Both the position numbers and the translations under genes were made by a program. 39,863 nt of DNA from a virus, in IMG/VR virus record IMGVR_UViG_3300044825_000274, positions 1 to 39,863 of that record. One strand, 5' to 3'. The stretch's first letter is position 1. Each line of letters begins with the position of its first letter. Positions 23,142 to 29,690 of this stretch are shown in pieces. The notes beneath the pieces were generated by a model. That model saw nothing but the letters and a program-made list of their open reading frames with translations, ran no database searches and had not been told where the DNA came from.

Positions 23142-23311
23142 TGAACGAAGCAACAAAAATAACTCTTAACGGTAAAGCGCTAGGCGATTGCCCAAAGTGC
23201 AAGGCTGAAGATTCACTTTATGTCAGCAGTGTTTTGAAGTGGGGCAAGATCGCTAAATGGGTTCATGTTCCAATGTGTAATGCTTGTAACTACGAAGGGA
23301 AGGCAAAGTAA
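23141..23311 (+). CDS. Zinc-ribbon mini-protein (56 aa)
   Basis: A 56-residue protein with CPKC at 17-20 and CNAC near 47-50, separated by a beta-rich segment (DSLYVSSVLKWGKIAKWVHV), a typical two-knuckle zinc ribbon. The start is the ATG inside the TAATG junction; the longer frame from 23069 runs inside the previous gene and is rejected. Role unknown. Confidence 0.65.
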   Translation: MNEATKITLNGKALGDCPKCKAEDSLYVSSVLKWGKIAKWVHVPMCNACNYEGKAK

Positions 23312-23500
23312 ATGACAACCAAAACAGGATATATGCAGATTGTTTGCACAGAGTGTCGGGAGGCATTTCCAATGTTTCCTGATCGCGCTTGGTACAACTT
23401 TGTAGAACCAAGCCATCAAGATGCTATTGGTTTTTGCTCACCAAAGTGTTTAGAAGTTTATGCAGTCAAACGCAAATGGAATGAAATGGAGGCAAAGTAA
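23312..23500 (+). CDS. Cys-rich zinc-finger-like mini-protein (62 aa)
   Basis: A 62-residue protein with CTEC near 12-15 and FCSPKCLEVYA near 42-50, the second pair resembling an FCS/MYM-type zinc finger. It begins on the base after the previous stop and its own stop overlaps the next start (TAATG). It is one of the string of Cys-rich small genes. Confidence 0.6.
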   Translation: MTTKTGYMQIVCTECREAFPMFPDRAWYNFVEPSHQDAIGFCSPKCLEVYAVKRKWNEMEAK

Positions 23501-23610
23501 TGAAGAACTGCATGATGTGTTTTGGAAAAGGTTACATAGGCTATATGGATGATGATGCTTGGGAGATCGTCACCTGTGATTGTTCAATCCCTGCGGAGGT
23601 AAAGATATGA
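23500..23610 (+). CDS. DnaJ-type CxxCxGxG mini-protein (36 aa)
   Basis: A 36-residue protein MKNCMMCFGKGYIGYMD with one CxxCxGxG unit, then a CDC pair near residues 28-30 (TCDCS). Together these make a minimal zinc knuckle of the DnaJ central-domain type. It is coupled on both sides (TAATG upstream, ATGA downstream), and GGAGG lies just before the start. Confidence 0.55.
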   Translation: MKNCMMCFGKGYIGYMDDDAWEIVTCDCSIPAEVKI

Positions 23611-23813
23611 CATCAGTTGATCCAAACACCCCAGTTAGATTCAAGATTGAACTTGAGTTTGACTACGCAGACTTTGTAATTCCAGCCGGAAAACCAAAGT
23701 CAATGGTCAATGCAATGCAACGCGAGCAAGCACAATGGGCGTTAGAAGATGCCCTGAAGTTGGGAGGTTTCAACCCTTCCGTTATCAACATCTACAAGGT
23801 ACGCCATGGCTAA
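23607..23813 (+). CDS. Hypothetical protein (68 aa)
   Basis: A 68-residue protein from the ATG inside an ATGA junction (the longer 23580 frame is rejected). Strand RFKIELEFDYADFVI leads to an amphipathic helix, REQAQWALEDALKLGGF, and a final strand VINIYKVRHG: a small alpha/beta fold. No family recognised. It overlaps the next gene by eight bases, with GGAGG upstream. Confidence 0.6.
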   Translation: MTSVDPNTPVRFKIELEFDYADFVIPAGKPKSMVNAMQREQAQWALEDALKLGGFNPSVINIYKVRHG

Positions 23814-23994
23814 CTTTGAAGATCTTGAAGATGACAGACCGCGTTGTATCTGGTGTGGCTCTTACGGAGGCACAGCCAACAGATTGATGATCCACATGGA
23901 GGAAAACAAATTGGAGAGCATGATTGCAGAGTGCGATTGGTGCTGGTCTAACGGTTATTACAGGAGGATAGCGGCAAATGGCAAAGGCAACTAA
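23806..23994 (+). CDS. Zinc-ribbon-like mini-protein (62 aa)
   Basis: A 62-residue protein with CIWC near 14-17 and CDWCWSNGYY near 43-52. The CxxC pairs frame a helical segment (TANRLMIHMEENKLESMIAE), so it may be a treble-clef or zinc-ribbon fold. It overlaps the next gene by 17 bases. Confidence 0.6.
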   Translation: MANFEDLEDDRPRCIWCGSYGGTANRLMIHMEENKLESMIAECDWCWSNGYYRRIAANGKGN

Positions 23995-24145
23995 AACATG
24001 GAGGCTGACACGCAGAGGGCGATTTGTTGTAGCGCTCGCCGCGTTGCTTTTAGTTTCATGGGCATTACAGGCAACAACCCCAGAAGAATGTAAGGTTCCC
24101 GTTGGTGAGATGTCGCAGTTCTGTTTAGATCTGCTCTACCCGTGA
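23978..24145 (+). CDS. Small membrane-anchored/exported protein (55 aa)
   Basis: A 55-residue protein with a basic start (MAKATKTWRLTRRGRF), a hydrophobic stretch VVALAALLLVSWAL near 17-30, and an exposed tail with two Cys (EECKVPVGEMSQFCLDLLYP). The RR before the hydrophobic segment could form a signal anchor; the Cys pair may form a disulfide outside the membrane. AGGAGG lies just upstream. Unknown function; envelope modification or superinfection exclusion would fit. Confidence 0.55.
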   Translation: MAKATKTWRLTRRGRFVVALAALLLVSWALQATTPEECKVPVGEMSQFCLDLLYP

Positions 24146-24155
24146 AAGGCGCACA

Positions 24156-24410
24156 ATGAAAATTACAGAAACCGAAATAACATGGAGGCACAAAGTGATA
24201 GAAAATTATGTTTTTATGGTGCAGGTGTTTGAAGATGGAGATTGCACATTCAGCCACAAATACACAAGCGCTGTTGATGCGGTCAATGCTTACAACAAGT
24301 TTATAGATCATGGAACCTGTCGCTATCAGCGTGAGGTGGTGTTAGTTGAGCCTAGTGGAAAGGCCCACGCCAAAGTTTTTGAGTATCCCCAGAGCCTAGC
24401 CATCCGGTAA
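24156..24410 (+). CDS. Hypothetical protein (84 aa)
   Basis: An 84-residue alpha/beta protein: strand and helix in VIENYVFMVQVFEDGDCTFSH, then SAVDAVNAYNKFIDHG and a strand YQREVVLVEPSGK. The ribosome site is GAAAGG. No family recognised. It belongs to the same run of small genes. Confidence 0.55.
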   Translation: MKITETEITWRHKVIENYVFMVQVFEDGDCTFSHKYTSAVDAVNAYNKFIDHGTCRYQREVVLVEPSGKAHAKVFEYPQSLAIR

Positions 24411-24450
24411 AATTTGAGATGTCCAAATACCAACCTGAAAGGGGTAAGAG

Positions 24451-24543
24451 ATGGACCACAAAGTAACCCGCTGTAAGTGCGGAGCATGGAAAGTAGTTGA
24501 TGCTCTTTGCAAAGTCTGTGAGGCATTGGGGGTTAGGGGCTAG
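24451..24543 (+). CDS. Zinc-knuckle mini-protein (30 aa)
   Basis: A 30-residue protein MDHKVTRCKCGAWKVVDALC followed by KVCEALGVRG: Cys at 8, 10, 20 and 23, the size and spacing of a minimal zinc ribbon. GAAAGGGG precedes the ATG. Its end runs into the leader of the secreted hydrolase gene. Real but very short, so confidence is moderate. Confidence 0.5.
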   Translation: MDHKVTRCKCGAWKVVDALCKVCEALGVRG

Positions 24544-24545
24544 AG

Positions 24546-24989
24546 ATTAGCCTTAGAAAGCAAATCCTTTTAGTAGCCGCTGTTGCGGTTGGGTTTGCTA
24601 TTGCGCCAGCGTATGCCTACGCGCCTGAAATGACCATGAAAGAGAAGCAAAAGTTTGTGGTTTCCCAGATGGAACCTAAACCTTATGCCAATCACTTGAT
24701 CAAACAGCGCTGGAAAGACTCCAAAAAACAGTTTGGGTGTCTGAAGCATTTGTGGGGTAAAGAATCCGCATGGAATCACAAGGCGGCCTCTCCCACCCAT
24801 GATTACGGCATACCTCAGCGCCACATGAGCCACAACTCCCGTGAGCAGATCCGTGATTTCCTCAAGGATCCGCAAGCCCAGATCCGGTGGGGAATAAATT
24901 ACATAGAACACCGGTACGAAAGCCCATGCAAAGCATTACAATCATGGCTTTCAAGAGCAGATAAGAACGGGCGGGGCGGCTGGTACTAA
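24546..24989 (+). CDS. Secreted SLT-type lytic transglycosylase, probable ATT start
   Basis: A soluble-lytic-transglycosylase-like hydrolase. The domain starts around the ATG at 24630 and shows the catalytic Glu in LWGKESAWNH (E45 from that ATG), then HDYGIPQRHM and, near the end, NGRGGWY, typical of actinobacterial SLT proteins. Upstream, the same frame is open to 24537 and encodes an evident signal peptide: SLRKQILLVAAVAVGFAIAP then AYA. The only plausible start for it is ATT at 24546, six bases after AGGGG, giving 147 residues. If ATT is not used, translation from 24630 gives 119 residues without export. It lies among early genes, away from the CHAP endolysin. Confidence 0.6.
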   Translation: MSLRKQILLVAAVAVGFAIAPAYAYAPEMTMKEKQKFVVSQMEPKPYANHLIKQRWKDSKKQFGCLKHLWGKESAWNHKAASPTHDYGIPQRHMSHNSREQIRDFLKDPQAQIRWGINYIEHRYESPCKALQSWLSRADKNGRGGWY

Positions 24990-25075
24990 TGTCTATTACA
25001 TTTCCGAATCATTGGGAAACCACTGTTGTGCCGGATATTGACCCGGATGAATGGGTGGAAGATGATGAGGAATAA
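24989..25075 (+). CDS. Acidic mini-protein (28 aa)
   Basis: A 28-residue protein, MSITFPNHWETTVVPDIDPD then an acidic end (EWVEDDEE). It is defined by TAATG coupling to the hydrolase gene. There is little else to judge; a small acidic regulator is possible. Confidence 0.4.
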   Translation: MSITFPNHWETTVVPDIDPDEWVEDDEE

Positions 25076-25078
25076 TAA

Positions 25079-25411
25079 TTGGATAAAAAAGTAGTAAAAA
25101 TTGTTGAAGATAGAGCGGGGAACTACTGCGAAGTTTGCGGTGGCCCCGCTCTACCTTCTATGGCGTTGCACCACAGAAAACTCAAAAGCCGCGGTGGGCA
25201 AGACACGCCGGGCAACATAATTCGCATCCATCACGGCTGTCATAACTTACGGACTGATAGCATCCACCATAATCCTGAAAAGGCTTCACAAAAAGGCTGG
25301 ATGGTTAGTTCATGGCAAAACCCTTCAGAGGTTCCTTTTGTTCGCCCGGATGGATCAATAGTTCTATTACTAGATGATGGATCAATGTGCATCCTCATGG
25401 AAGGTGAATAA
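25079..25411 (+). CDS. HNH endonuclease, TTG start
   Basis: A 110-residue HNH nuclease. C17 and C20 (YCEVCGG) begin a zinc knuckle, H31-H32 (ALHHRKLKSRGG) provide the first HNH His, N46 (PGNIIRI) the Asn, and H51-H52 and C54-H55 (HHGCHNLR) the last His and metal ligands. The C-terminus adds a beta region. No ATG precedes the domain; TTG at 25079 lies eight bases after GAGG. Located in the early region rather than next to the terminase, so it is more likely to act in recombination, homing or host DNA degradation. Confidence 0.85.
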   Translation: MDKKVVKIVEDRAGNYCEVCGGPALPSMALHHRKLKSRGGQDTPGNIIRIHHGCHNLRTDSIHHNPEKASQKGWMVSSWQNPSEVPFVRPDGSIVLLLDDGSMCILMEGE

Positions 25412-25782
25412 TGGAGATCAGAGTTAGAGGGCGGTTGGGTAACGACCCCGAATTAAAAACAGTTGGAGCAGAAAACTTACAGTTAGTGACATTCTCACTG
25501 GCATATACACCGCGCTCAAAAAAGAATGGCGAATGGGTTGATGGCGAAACAAACTGGTACCGCGTTGTGAAATTTGGTGCAAATGCAGAAGCCATTGCAC
25601 AAAGCCTTACAAAAGGTGATGAAGTAATTGTTATTGGTTCAATGAAACTTAACAATTACACGGACAAAAACGGTGTAACAAAAACACAAATGGAAATTAG
25701 CGCGTCAGAAATTGGCGTAGTACCAAAGGCATCAAGGGCCAAAACACAATCCAATAAAGTCTGGGAGGAGCAACCATGGTAA
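25411..25782 (+). CDS. ssb: Single-stranded DNA-binding protein
   Basis: A 123-residue SSB with one OB-fold: EIRVRGRLGNDPELK, LVTFSLAYTPRSKKNGEWVD, NWYRVVKFG, and GDEVIVIGSMKLNNYTDKNG. The short C-terminal tail ends EEQPW instead of the usual DDxPF tip, so contact with host partners may be altered. Expected to cover ssDNA during replication and recombination with the annealing protein, Cas4-like nuclease and RusA. TAATG overlap with the HNH gene. Confidence 0.92.
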   Translation: MEIRVRGRLGNDPELKTVGAENLQLVTFSLAYTPRSKKNGEWVDGETNWYRVVKFGANAEAIAQSLTKGDEVIVIGSMKLNNYTDKNGVTKTQMEISASEIGVVPKASRAKTQSNKVWEEQPW

Positions 25783-25964
25783 ATGAAGATCTAGTGAGTG
25801 CGGCAGAAGCGGCAGAAATTCTTGGTATCAAGATGAATAACCTGCGCCAAATCCAACACCGCAAAACTTTGCTATGGGTGAGCAAATCCGGGCGCAATGT
25901 TTATTACAAGCGTGAAGATGTATTGGCTTACAAAACAAAGCGAGATGCCCGCAACAATGGCTGA
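25776..25964 (+). CDS. Excisionase-like helix-turn-helix protein
   Basis: A 62-residue MerR/Xis-type winged helix: VSAAEAAEILGIKMNNLRQIQ as the helix-turn-helix and SGRNVYYKREDVLAYKTK as wing and final helix. Proteins of this fold act as excisionases or small repressors. No integrase was found here, so a transcription or replication role is as likely. It overlaps the SSB stop by seven bases. Confidence 0.8.
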   Translation: MVNEDLVSAAEAAEILGIKMNNLRQIQHRKTLLWVSKSGRNVYYKREDVLAYKTKRDARNNG

Positions 25965-26139
25965 TCTTGAGAACTTACAAAAAATGTTCAGGAGCCTTGA
26001 AATACAGGCGCGCCAAAAAGTAATAGCCGAAATCCATGCCTTTGCAAATGATTATCACCACCACATGAACGGCTTTGATGTAGTCAGAGTAGATCAACTT
26101 TTGGACTTCCTCAAAGATGTACCTAATGATCAAGGATGA
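25957..26139 (+). CDS. Small helical protein (60 aa)
   Basis: A 60-residue protein, MADLENLQKMFRSLEIQARQ followed by another helix with VDQLLDFLKDVPN. It starts at the ATG overlapping the end of the previous gene; the longer upstream frame from 25897 is a shadow within that gene. No family recognised. Confidence 0.55.
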   Translation: MADLENLQKMFRSLEIQARQKVIAEIHAFANDYHHHMNGFDVVRVDQLLDFLKDVPNDQG

Positions 26140-26278
26140 CCCAGAGGTAGCAATGGCCCTCTCCTTGCTGGCAGATAGATTACGCGAGCGCGGCAAGGAG
26201 AGCCTAGCCTTTAAGATTGAGAACCTTATTGAATTACTTACAGATGAACTTCAAGCGGAAGCCAACAAAAAACTTTAA
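26126..26278 (+). CDS. Small helical protein (50 aa)
   Basis: A 50-residue protein MIKDDPEVAMALSLLADRLR ending ELQAEANKKL, two amphipathic helices. An ATG at 26117 would add three residues. It overlaps the preceding gene by 14 bases. Real gene likely from coupling and unbroken helix pattern, but no function can be given. Confidence 0.45.
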   Translation: MIKDDPEVAMALSLLADRLRERGKESLAFKIENLIELLTDELQAEANKKL

Positions 26279-26287
26279 TATCCTGCT

Positions 26288-26482
26288 ATGTCAATCACTA
26301 TTGAGGATGATGTAACGGTTGAGGCTCTTGATGAAGCCATAGCCCACATCTTTGCCATGCTCAAGACCGATGAATTTGGAAACCGCATGAATTGGCGCAA
26401 AAAAGAAATACTACAAAACAGCATTGATGATCTCTTAGATGCTCGCCTCAGACTCACATCAGGAGAACAGGCTTTTGAATAG
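26288..26482 (+). CDS. Hypothetical protein (64 aa), possibly leaderless
   Basis: A 64-residue protein with a helical middle (VEALDEAIAHIFAMLKTDEF, ILQNSIDDLLDARLRL). TAATAT at 26276-26281 ends six bases before the ATG and no ribosome site intervenes, so a leaderless transcript is plausible. The stop overlaps the GTG of the next frame (TAGTG). Confidence 0.5.
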   Translation: MSITIEDDVTVEALDEAIAHIFAMLKTDEFGNRMNWRKKEILQNSIDDLLDARLRLTSGEQAFE

Positions 26483-26634
26483 TGGGATACTTCAAGTGCT
26501 TTTTATGCTTGGGTCAGCCCACCTACCCTGTGTCTGAGAAAAAAGACTCATGGGAAGAATCCCACAAGCATTACATGACCTATCACTACAAGGAGCCACA
26601 CAATGCCACGCAAGAGCGCAAAGCAAATCGTTGA
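26482..26634 (+). CDS. Cys/His mini-protein (50 aa), GTG start
   Basis: A 50-residue frame beginning MGYFKCFLCLGQPTYP, with a Cys pair at 6 and 9 and several His (SHKHYMTYHY) that could complete a zinc site. It starts in a TAGTG junction and overlaps the next gene by 32 bases, the same overlap length as 18739/18989. Support is moderate. Confidence 0.45.
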   Translation: MGYFKCFLCLGQPTYPVSEKKDSWEESHKHYMTYHYKEPHNATQERKANR

Positions 26635-26791
26635 TGAAGTAGTTGCCAAAGTAAATGAGGATCTACCTAAAGTAAAGGCTAAGGCCGCGCCAAAAAAAGA
26701 AGAACCTCAAGTTACGGTTGAGCATAACCGCCTGTGTATGACTGTTGTAGTACCGGGGTCTAACTGCAACTGCCCTGCCTCTCTTAAATAG
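26603..26791 (+). CDS. Basic small protein (62 aa)
   Basis: A 62-residue protein with a basic, Lys/Ala/Pro-rich N-terminal half (PRKSAKQIVDEVVAKVN, VKAKAAPKKEE) and a C-terminal Cys-containing end (CMTVVVPGSNCNCPASL). It has a good AAGGAG site. It closes the early run, just before the terminase promoter. DNA or RNA contact is possible but not shown. Confidence 0.55.
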   Translation: MPRKSAKQIVDEVVAKVNEDLPKVKAKAAPKKEEPQVTVEHNRLCMTVVVPGSNCNCPASLK

Positions 26792-26827
26792 TTCTATTTA
26801 ATGTTCAATTTGTTTTCCGACATAATC

Positions 26828-26844
26828 TAGGATAATTTCCCTGT
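26828..26844 (+). promoter_or_regulatory. Leaderless-type promoter of the terminase operon
   Basis: TAGGATAAT (GATAAT at 26831-26836) lies eight bases before the terminase small subunit ATG, with only TTCCCTGT between and no ribosome site. This predicts a leaderless mRNA starting at about the ATG. TTGTTT about 15 bases before the -10 is a poor -35. This would be the main late promoter. Confidence 0.5.
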
Positions 26845-27354
26845 ATGTCAGGAAAAAAGGACCTTGATCTAGTCAATAAAGAGGCTCTCATTGTCCAAAT
26901 GCGCCACAAAGAAGGTAAGACCCTAGAAACCATTGCTAGGGAGTTGGGCTATGCCAATGCCTCTGGCGTACAAAAGGCGTACAAGAGAGCGATGGCCCGG
27001 CAAGCACCTACCGAAACTGCCGAATACTTCCAAGCCCATGTAGATCGTCTTGATGCTTTGATTGAAACTTACACATTGCCCGCAACCAACGGAAACATGA
27101 AATGCGCTGAATTCCTTTTGCGCGTAATGAATCAACAGGCTGAATTGCTAGGGTTGAAAGCCCCTGTGCAGATCCAGCAGGAGGTGACACATAATGGACC
27201 TAGAAACCTTGATGACGAAGTTACAGAACTCGCCAGAGTTATTGAACTCATTGAAGGAGTTACCTACAACATCACAACCCTCCCCCCTAAGCCGGATGAA
27301 GGCAAGCCGGTTGAAGTGGATGCAACTAGCGCGCAAGGAACAACTACCCCCTGA
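26845..27354 (+). CDS. terS: Terminase small subunit
   Basis: A 169-residue DNA-recognition subunit. A helix-turn-helix spans about 22-50: HKEGKTLETIARELGYANAS then GVQKAYKRAM. A helical oligomerisation region with EYFQAHVDRLDALIETYTLP follows, and the tail is Pro/Thr-rich. It binds the packaging start site and feeds DNA to the large subunit. Its 3' end overlaps the large subunit gene by 161 bases in another frame. There is no ribosome site before the ATG, consistent with a leaderless message. Confidence 0.8.
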   Translation: MSGKKDLDLVNKEALIVQMRHKEGKTLETIARELGYANASGVQKAYKRAMARQAPTETAEYFQAHVDRLDALIETYTLPATNGNMKCAEFLLRVMNQQAELLGLKAPVQIQQEVTHNGPRNLDDEVTELARVIELIEGVTYNITTLPPKPDEGKPVEVDATSAQGTTTP

Positions 27355-28612
27355 CGGCGATTGGAACATTTGGTTATATCTAGCCGGGCGTGGAGCGGGC
27401 AAAACAAGAACTGCCGCTGAATGGTTGGCATGGGAAGCCATTTCTAAACCTGACACGCGTTGGGCCATTGTTGCTCCTACCTTCTCTGACGCTAGAGATA
27501 CCTGCGCTGAAGGTGAATCAGGAATCATTAACATCCTGCACCGTTATCAAGCGCTCAAGATGTATAACCGCTCCATGGGTGAAATAGGCCTAATCAATGG
27601 ATCCCAAATAAAACTATTCAGCGCTGATGAACCAGATCGTTTCCGTGGACCTCAACACCATGGCGCTTGGTGTGACGAATTAGCGGCATACCGGTATCAA
27701 GATGCTTGGGATCAACTTCAGTTTGGCCTACGCCTTGGTGAAAAACCCCGGATTGTTGTAACCACAACCCCGCGCCCAACAAGCCTTATACGCTCTATTG
27801 CAGGGCGTGAGGATGGCTCTGTGGCTGTCACCAGAGGCTCAACATTTGATAACGCGGCAAACCTAGCCCCAAGCGCATTGCTAGAACTACAAGCCCGATA
27901 TAACAACACCCGTTTAGGTAGGCAGGAACTCTATGGTGAGATTCTTGAGGATCAGGAAGGCGCTCTTTGGACTAGAGGCGTTATTGATCGCAACCGCATT
28001 ACTGAAGCGCCACCCATGAGCCGCATAGTTGTAAGTATTGACCCGGCAGTAACCAACACAGCCGCATCAGATGAAACAGGAATTATTGTTGCCGGATGTG
28101 ACACCAATGGGCATGGCTATGTATTACATGATGGCACCATGCGTGGATCACCTTTGGAGTGGGCGCAAAAGGCAGTAGATCTCTTTGATCGTTACAAAGC
28201 AGATTCATTACTTGTGGAAGTCAATCAAGGCGGCGATATGGTCAGTGCTGTTCTCAAACAAGTCAGGGTTAGTTTGCCTATCCGTGAGATCCGCGCTCAT
28301 GTCGGTAAAAAGTTACGGGCAGAACCAGTTGCCGCCATGTATGAGCAAGGGCGTGTGCATCATGTCGGGCAGTTCACACAATTAGAGGACCAAATGACGA
28401 TATGGACACCTGCCGATGCCAACTCACCAGACAGACTTGATGCGATGGTGCAAGCCTTTAGCGACCTTCTTGGAAAATCTAGCGTCAGTCATTACTTCAA
28501 CAGCATTGCTAATTTCTGCGCTAAATGCGCTCTACCTTTCCCTAAATCGTTAAGCCTTTGCCCGAAATGTGGAACCGCTATTATTGCCACAACGCAGGCA
28601 GTGGGAGCATAA
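27194..28612 (+). CDS. terL: Terminase large subunit with C-terminal zinc ribbon
   Basis: A 472-residue packaging motor and nuclease. ATPase: Walker A GRGAGKT at 65-71, Walker B with D161-E162 (GAWCDELAAY), and motif III-like VVTTTPRP. The RNase H-like nuclease follows: SIDPAVTN, LLVEVNQGGDM and DRLDAMVQAFSD carry the expected acidic residues. After the nuclease a short zinc ribbon appears, C442-C445 and C456-C459, with LSLCPKCGTA. AGGAGG nine bases before 27194 supports this start, although the frame overlaps the small subunit gene by 161 bases. Ends at the GGAGCATAAATG junction. Confidence 0.93.
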   Translation: MDLETLMTKLQNSPELLNSLKELPTTSQPSPLSRMKASRLKWMQLARKEQLPPDGDWNIWLYLAGRGAGKTRTAAEWLAWEAISKPDTRWAIVAPTFSDARDTCAEGESGIINILHRYQALKMYNRSMGEIGLINGSQIKLFSADEPDRFRGPQHHGAWCDELAAYRYQDAWDQLQFGLRLGEKPRIVVTTTPRPTSLIRSIAGREDGSVAVTRGSTFDNAANLAPSALLELQARYNNTRLGRQELYGEILEDQEGALWTRGVIDRNRITEAPPMSRIVVSIDPAVTNTAASDETGIIVAGCDTNGHGYVLHDGTMRGSPLEWAQKAVDLFDRYKADSLLVEVNQGGDMVSAVLKQVRVSLPIREIRAHVGKKLRAEPVAAMYEQGRVHHVGQFTQLEDQMTIWTPADANSPDRLDAMVQAFSDLLGKSSVSHYFNSIANFCAKCALPFPKSLSLCPKCGTAIIATTQAVGA

Positions 28613-29161
28613 ATGGCGGTTACATACAACACGGTGATGGACCAAGGCGCGGATTGGTATATCAATTTCATATACAAGCAACCCGCTGAGGTCACCAATG
28701 TTTCAGGCAATGGAACAACGGTGACATTTACTGCTGTCAATGGTTTTGCACCGGGGCAGACAGTCAGTATTGATGGCATCTTGCCGCCGCAATACAACCT
28801 ACAAAATGTCACGGTAGCCAATGCCACACAATCAAATTTCACTGTTACAAATGGCGCAACAGGTATTTATATCTCTGGTGGTATCGCTACTGCACCCGTC
28901 AATGTGACTGGATATACCGCAGAATTGCAAATGCGTTCCCTGCCTCAAGATCCAACGGCTGTTCTCACTTTAACCAGCGCCAGCGGAGCCATCTCTATTA
29001 CTGGTGCATCTGGTGAATTTGCTGTTCACGCTACGGCGGCACAAACTAGGGCCATTGATGAAGGCACCTATTACTATGACATTGAAATAACTTCATCCAC
29101 TGGCATTGTCACCCGACTTGCTCAAGGACAGATAGTAGTGACCCCGGAGGTAACACGATAA
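28613..29161 (+). CDS. Virion-associated beta-rich protein
   Basis: A 182-residue protein starting MAVTYNTVMDQGADWYINFIY. A central Ig-like insertion (about 25-95, VSGNGTTVTFTAVNGFAPGQ) precedes a C-terminal beta domain, YTAELQMRSLPQDPTAVLTL and YYYDIEITSSTGIVTRLAQG. Such proteins occur near the portal or fibre genes of actinophages and are probably virion components. The opening of this small fibre-like cluster lies directly after the terminase. Confidence 0.6.
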   Translation: MAVTYNTVMDQGADWYINFIYKQPAEVTNVSGNGTTVTFTAVNGFAPGQTVSIDGILPPQYNLQNVTVANATQSNFTVTNGATGIYISGGIATAPVNVTGYTAELQMRSLPQDPTAVLTLTSASGAISITGASGEFAVHATAAQTRAIDEGTYYYDIEITSSTGIVTRLAQGQIVVTPEVTR

Positions 29162-29442
29162 TGGCAGATGACGCAATAATTATAAAACCAATCACCCCGA
29201 TTGTTGAAATTACGGCCCCCGGCCCTCAAGGTGTTTCCGCCTCCACACAAGTTTTTTATGTTCATACGCAGTCATCTCCTAGTGCGGTCTGGACAATCAA
29301 CCACAACTTGAACGGTGAACCAACCGCAGTTGTTCTGGATTCGGCTGGCACTCAATGTGAAGGCACTTTTTCTTACCCATCTAAAAACCAGATGGTGATT
29401 ACATTTACCAGCGCCTTTAGCGGAACGGCCTATGTAATATGA
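29161..29442 (+). CDS. Fibre-tip-like protein (93 aa)
   Basis: A 93-residue protein. A short N-terminal tether (IIIKPITPIVEITAPGPQG) is followed by a beta domain, WTINHNLNGEPTAVVLDSAG and MVITFTSAFSGTAYVI, of a kind common at the C-termini of phage fibres. The C-terminal domain of the 30065 gene has a related ending (VTHNLGTRDVIVSVYD), so these may be paralogous tip domains. Its start overlaps the previous stop by one base (TAATG). Confidence 0.6.
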   Translation: MADDAIIIKPITPIVEITAPGPQGVSASTQVFYVHTQSSPSAVWTINHNLNGEPTAVVLDSAGTQCEGTFSYPSKNQMVITFTSAFSGTAYVI

Positions 29443-29690
29443 GCAGATTAGCCTTAACACCTACAAATGTTCCGGCGAGCGCAACAGACATTTCTACCCC
29501 AACCCTCAGAACTGGGGATTTGTATTACAACACTTCCACTGGCCTAAAGGTTTATGACGGCAGTGCTTGGGTTGCAGTTTCGGCTACAACCACAGAAATT
29601 GACGGAGGCGTATTTGATAGCATTGCACCGTACAATGGTGGAGATCCAACTACCACTGCTACGCAAGACTTTGACGGAGGTACTCCATAA
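29439..29690 (+). CDS. Small fibre-like protein (83 aa)
   Basis: An 83-residue protein containing GDLYYNTSTGLKVYDGSAWV, a short beta element that recurs in the 30065 fibre (GQIYYNTGDNELYYYDGSAW) and in the 14445 protein (YDNTTDQMKYWDGTQW). It ends in a flexible Asp/Gly/Thr tail. ATGA coupling at both sides or TAATG to the next gene. Probably a virion tail or head-fibre subunit. Confidence 0.55.
   Translation: MSRLALTPTNVPASATDISTPTLRTGDLYYNTSTGLKVYDGSAWVAVSATTTEIDGGVFDSIAPYNGGDPTTTATQDFDGGTP

Noticed and set aside
23991-24311. Minus-strand 106-aa frame over the small-gene region
   Set aside because: It covers two plus-strand genes with good ribosome sites and has none of its own.
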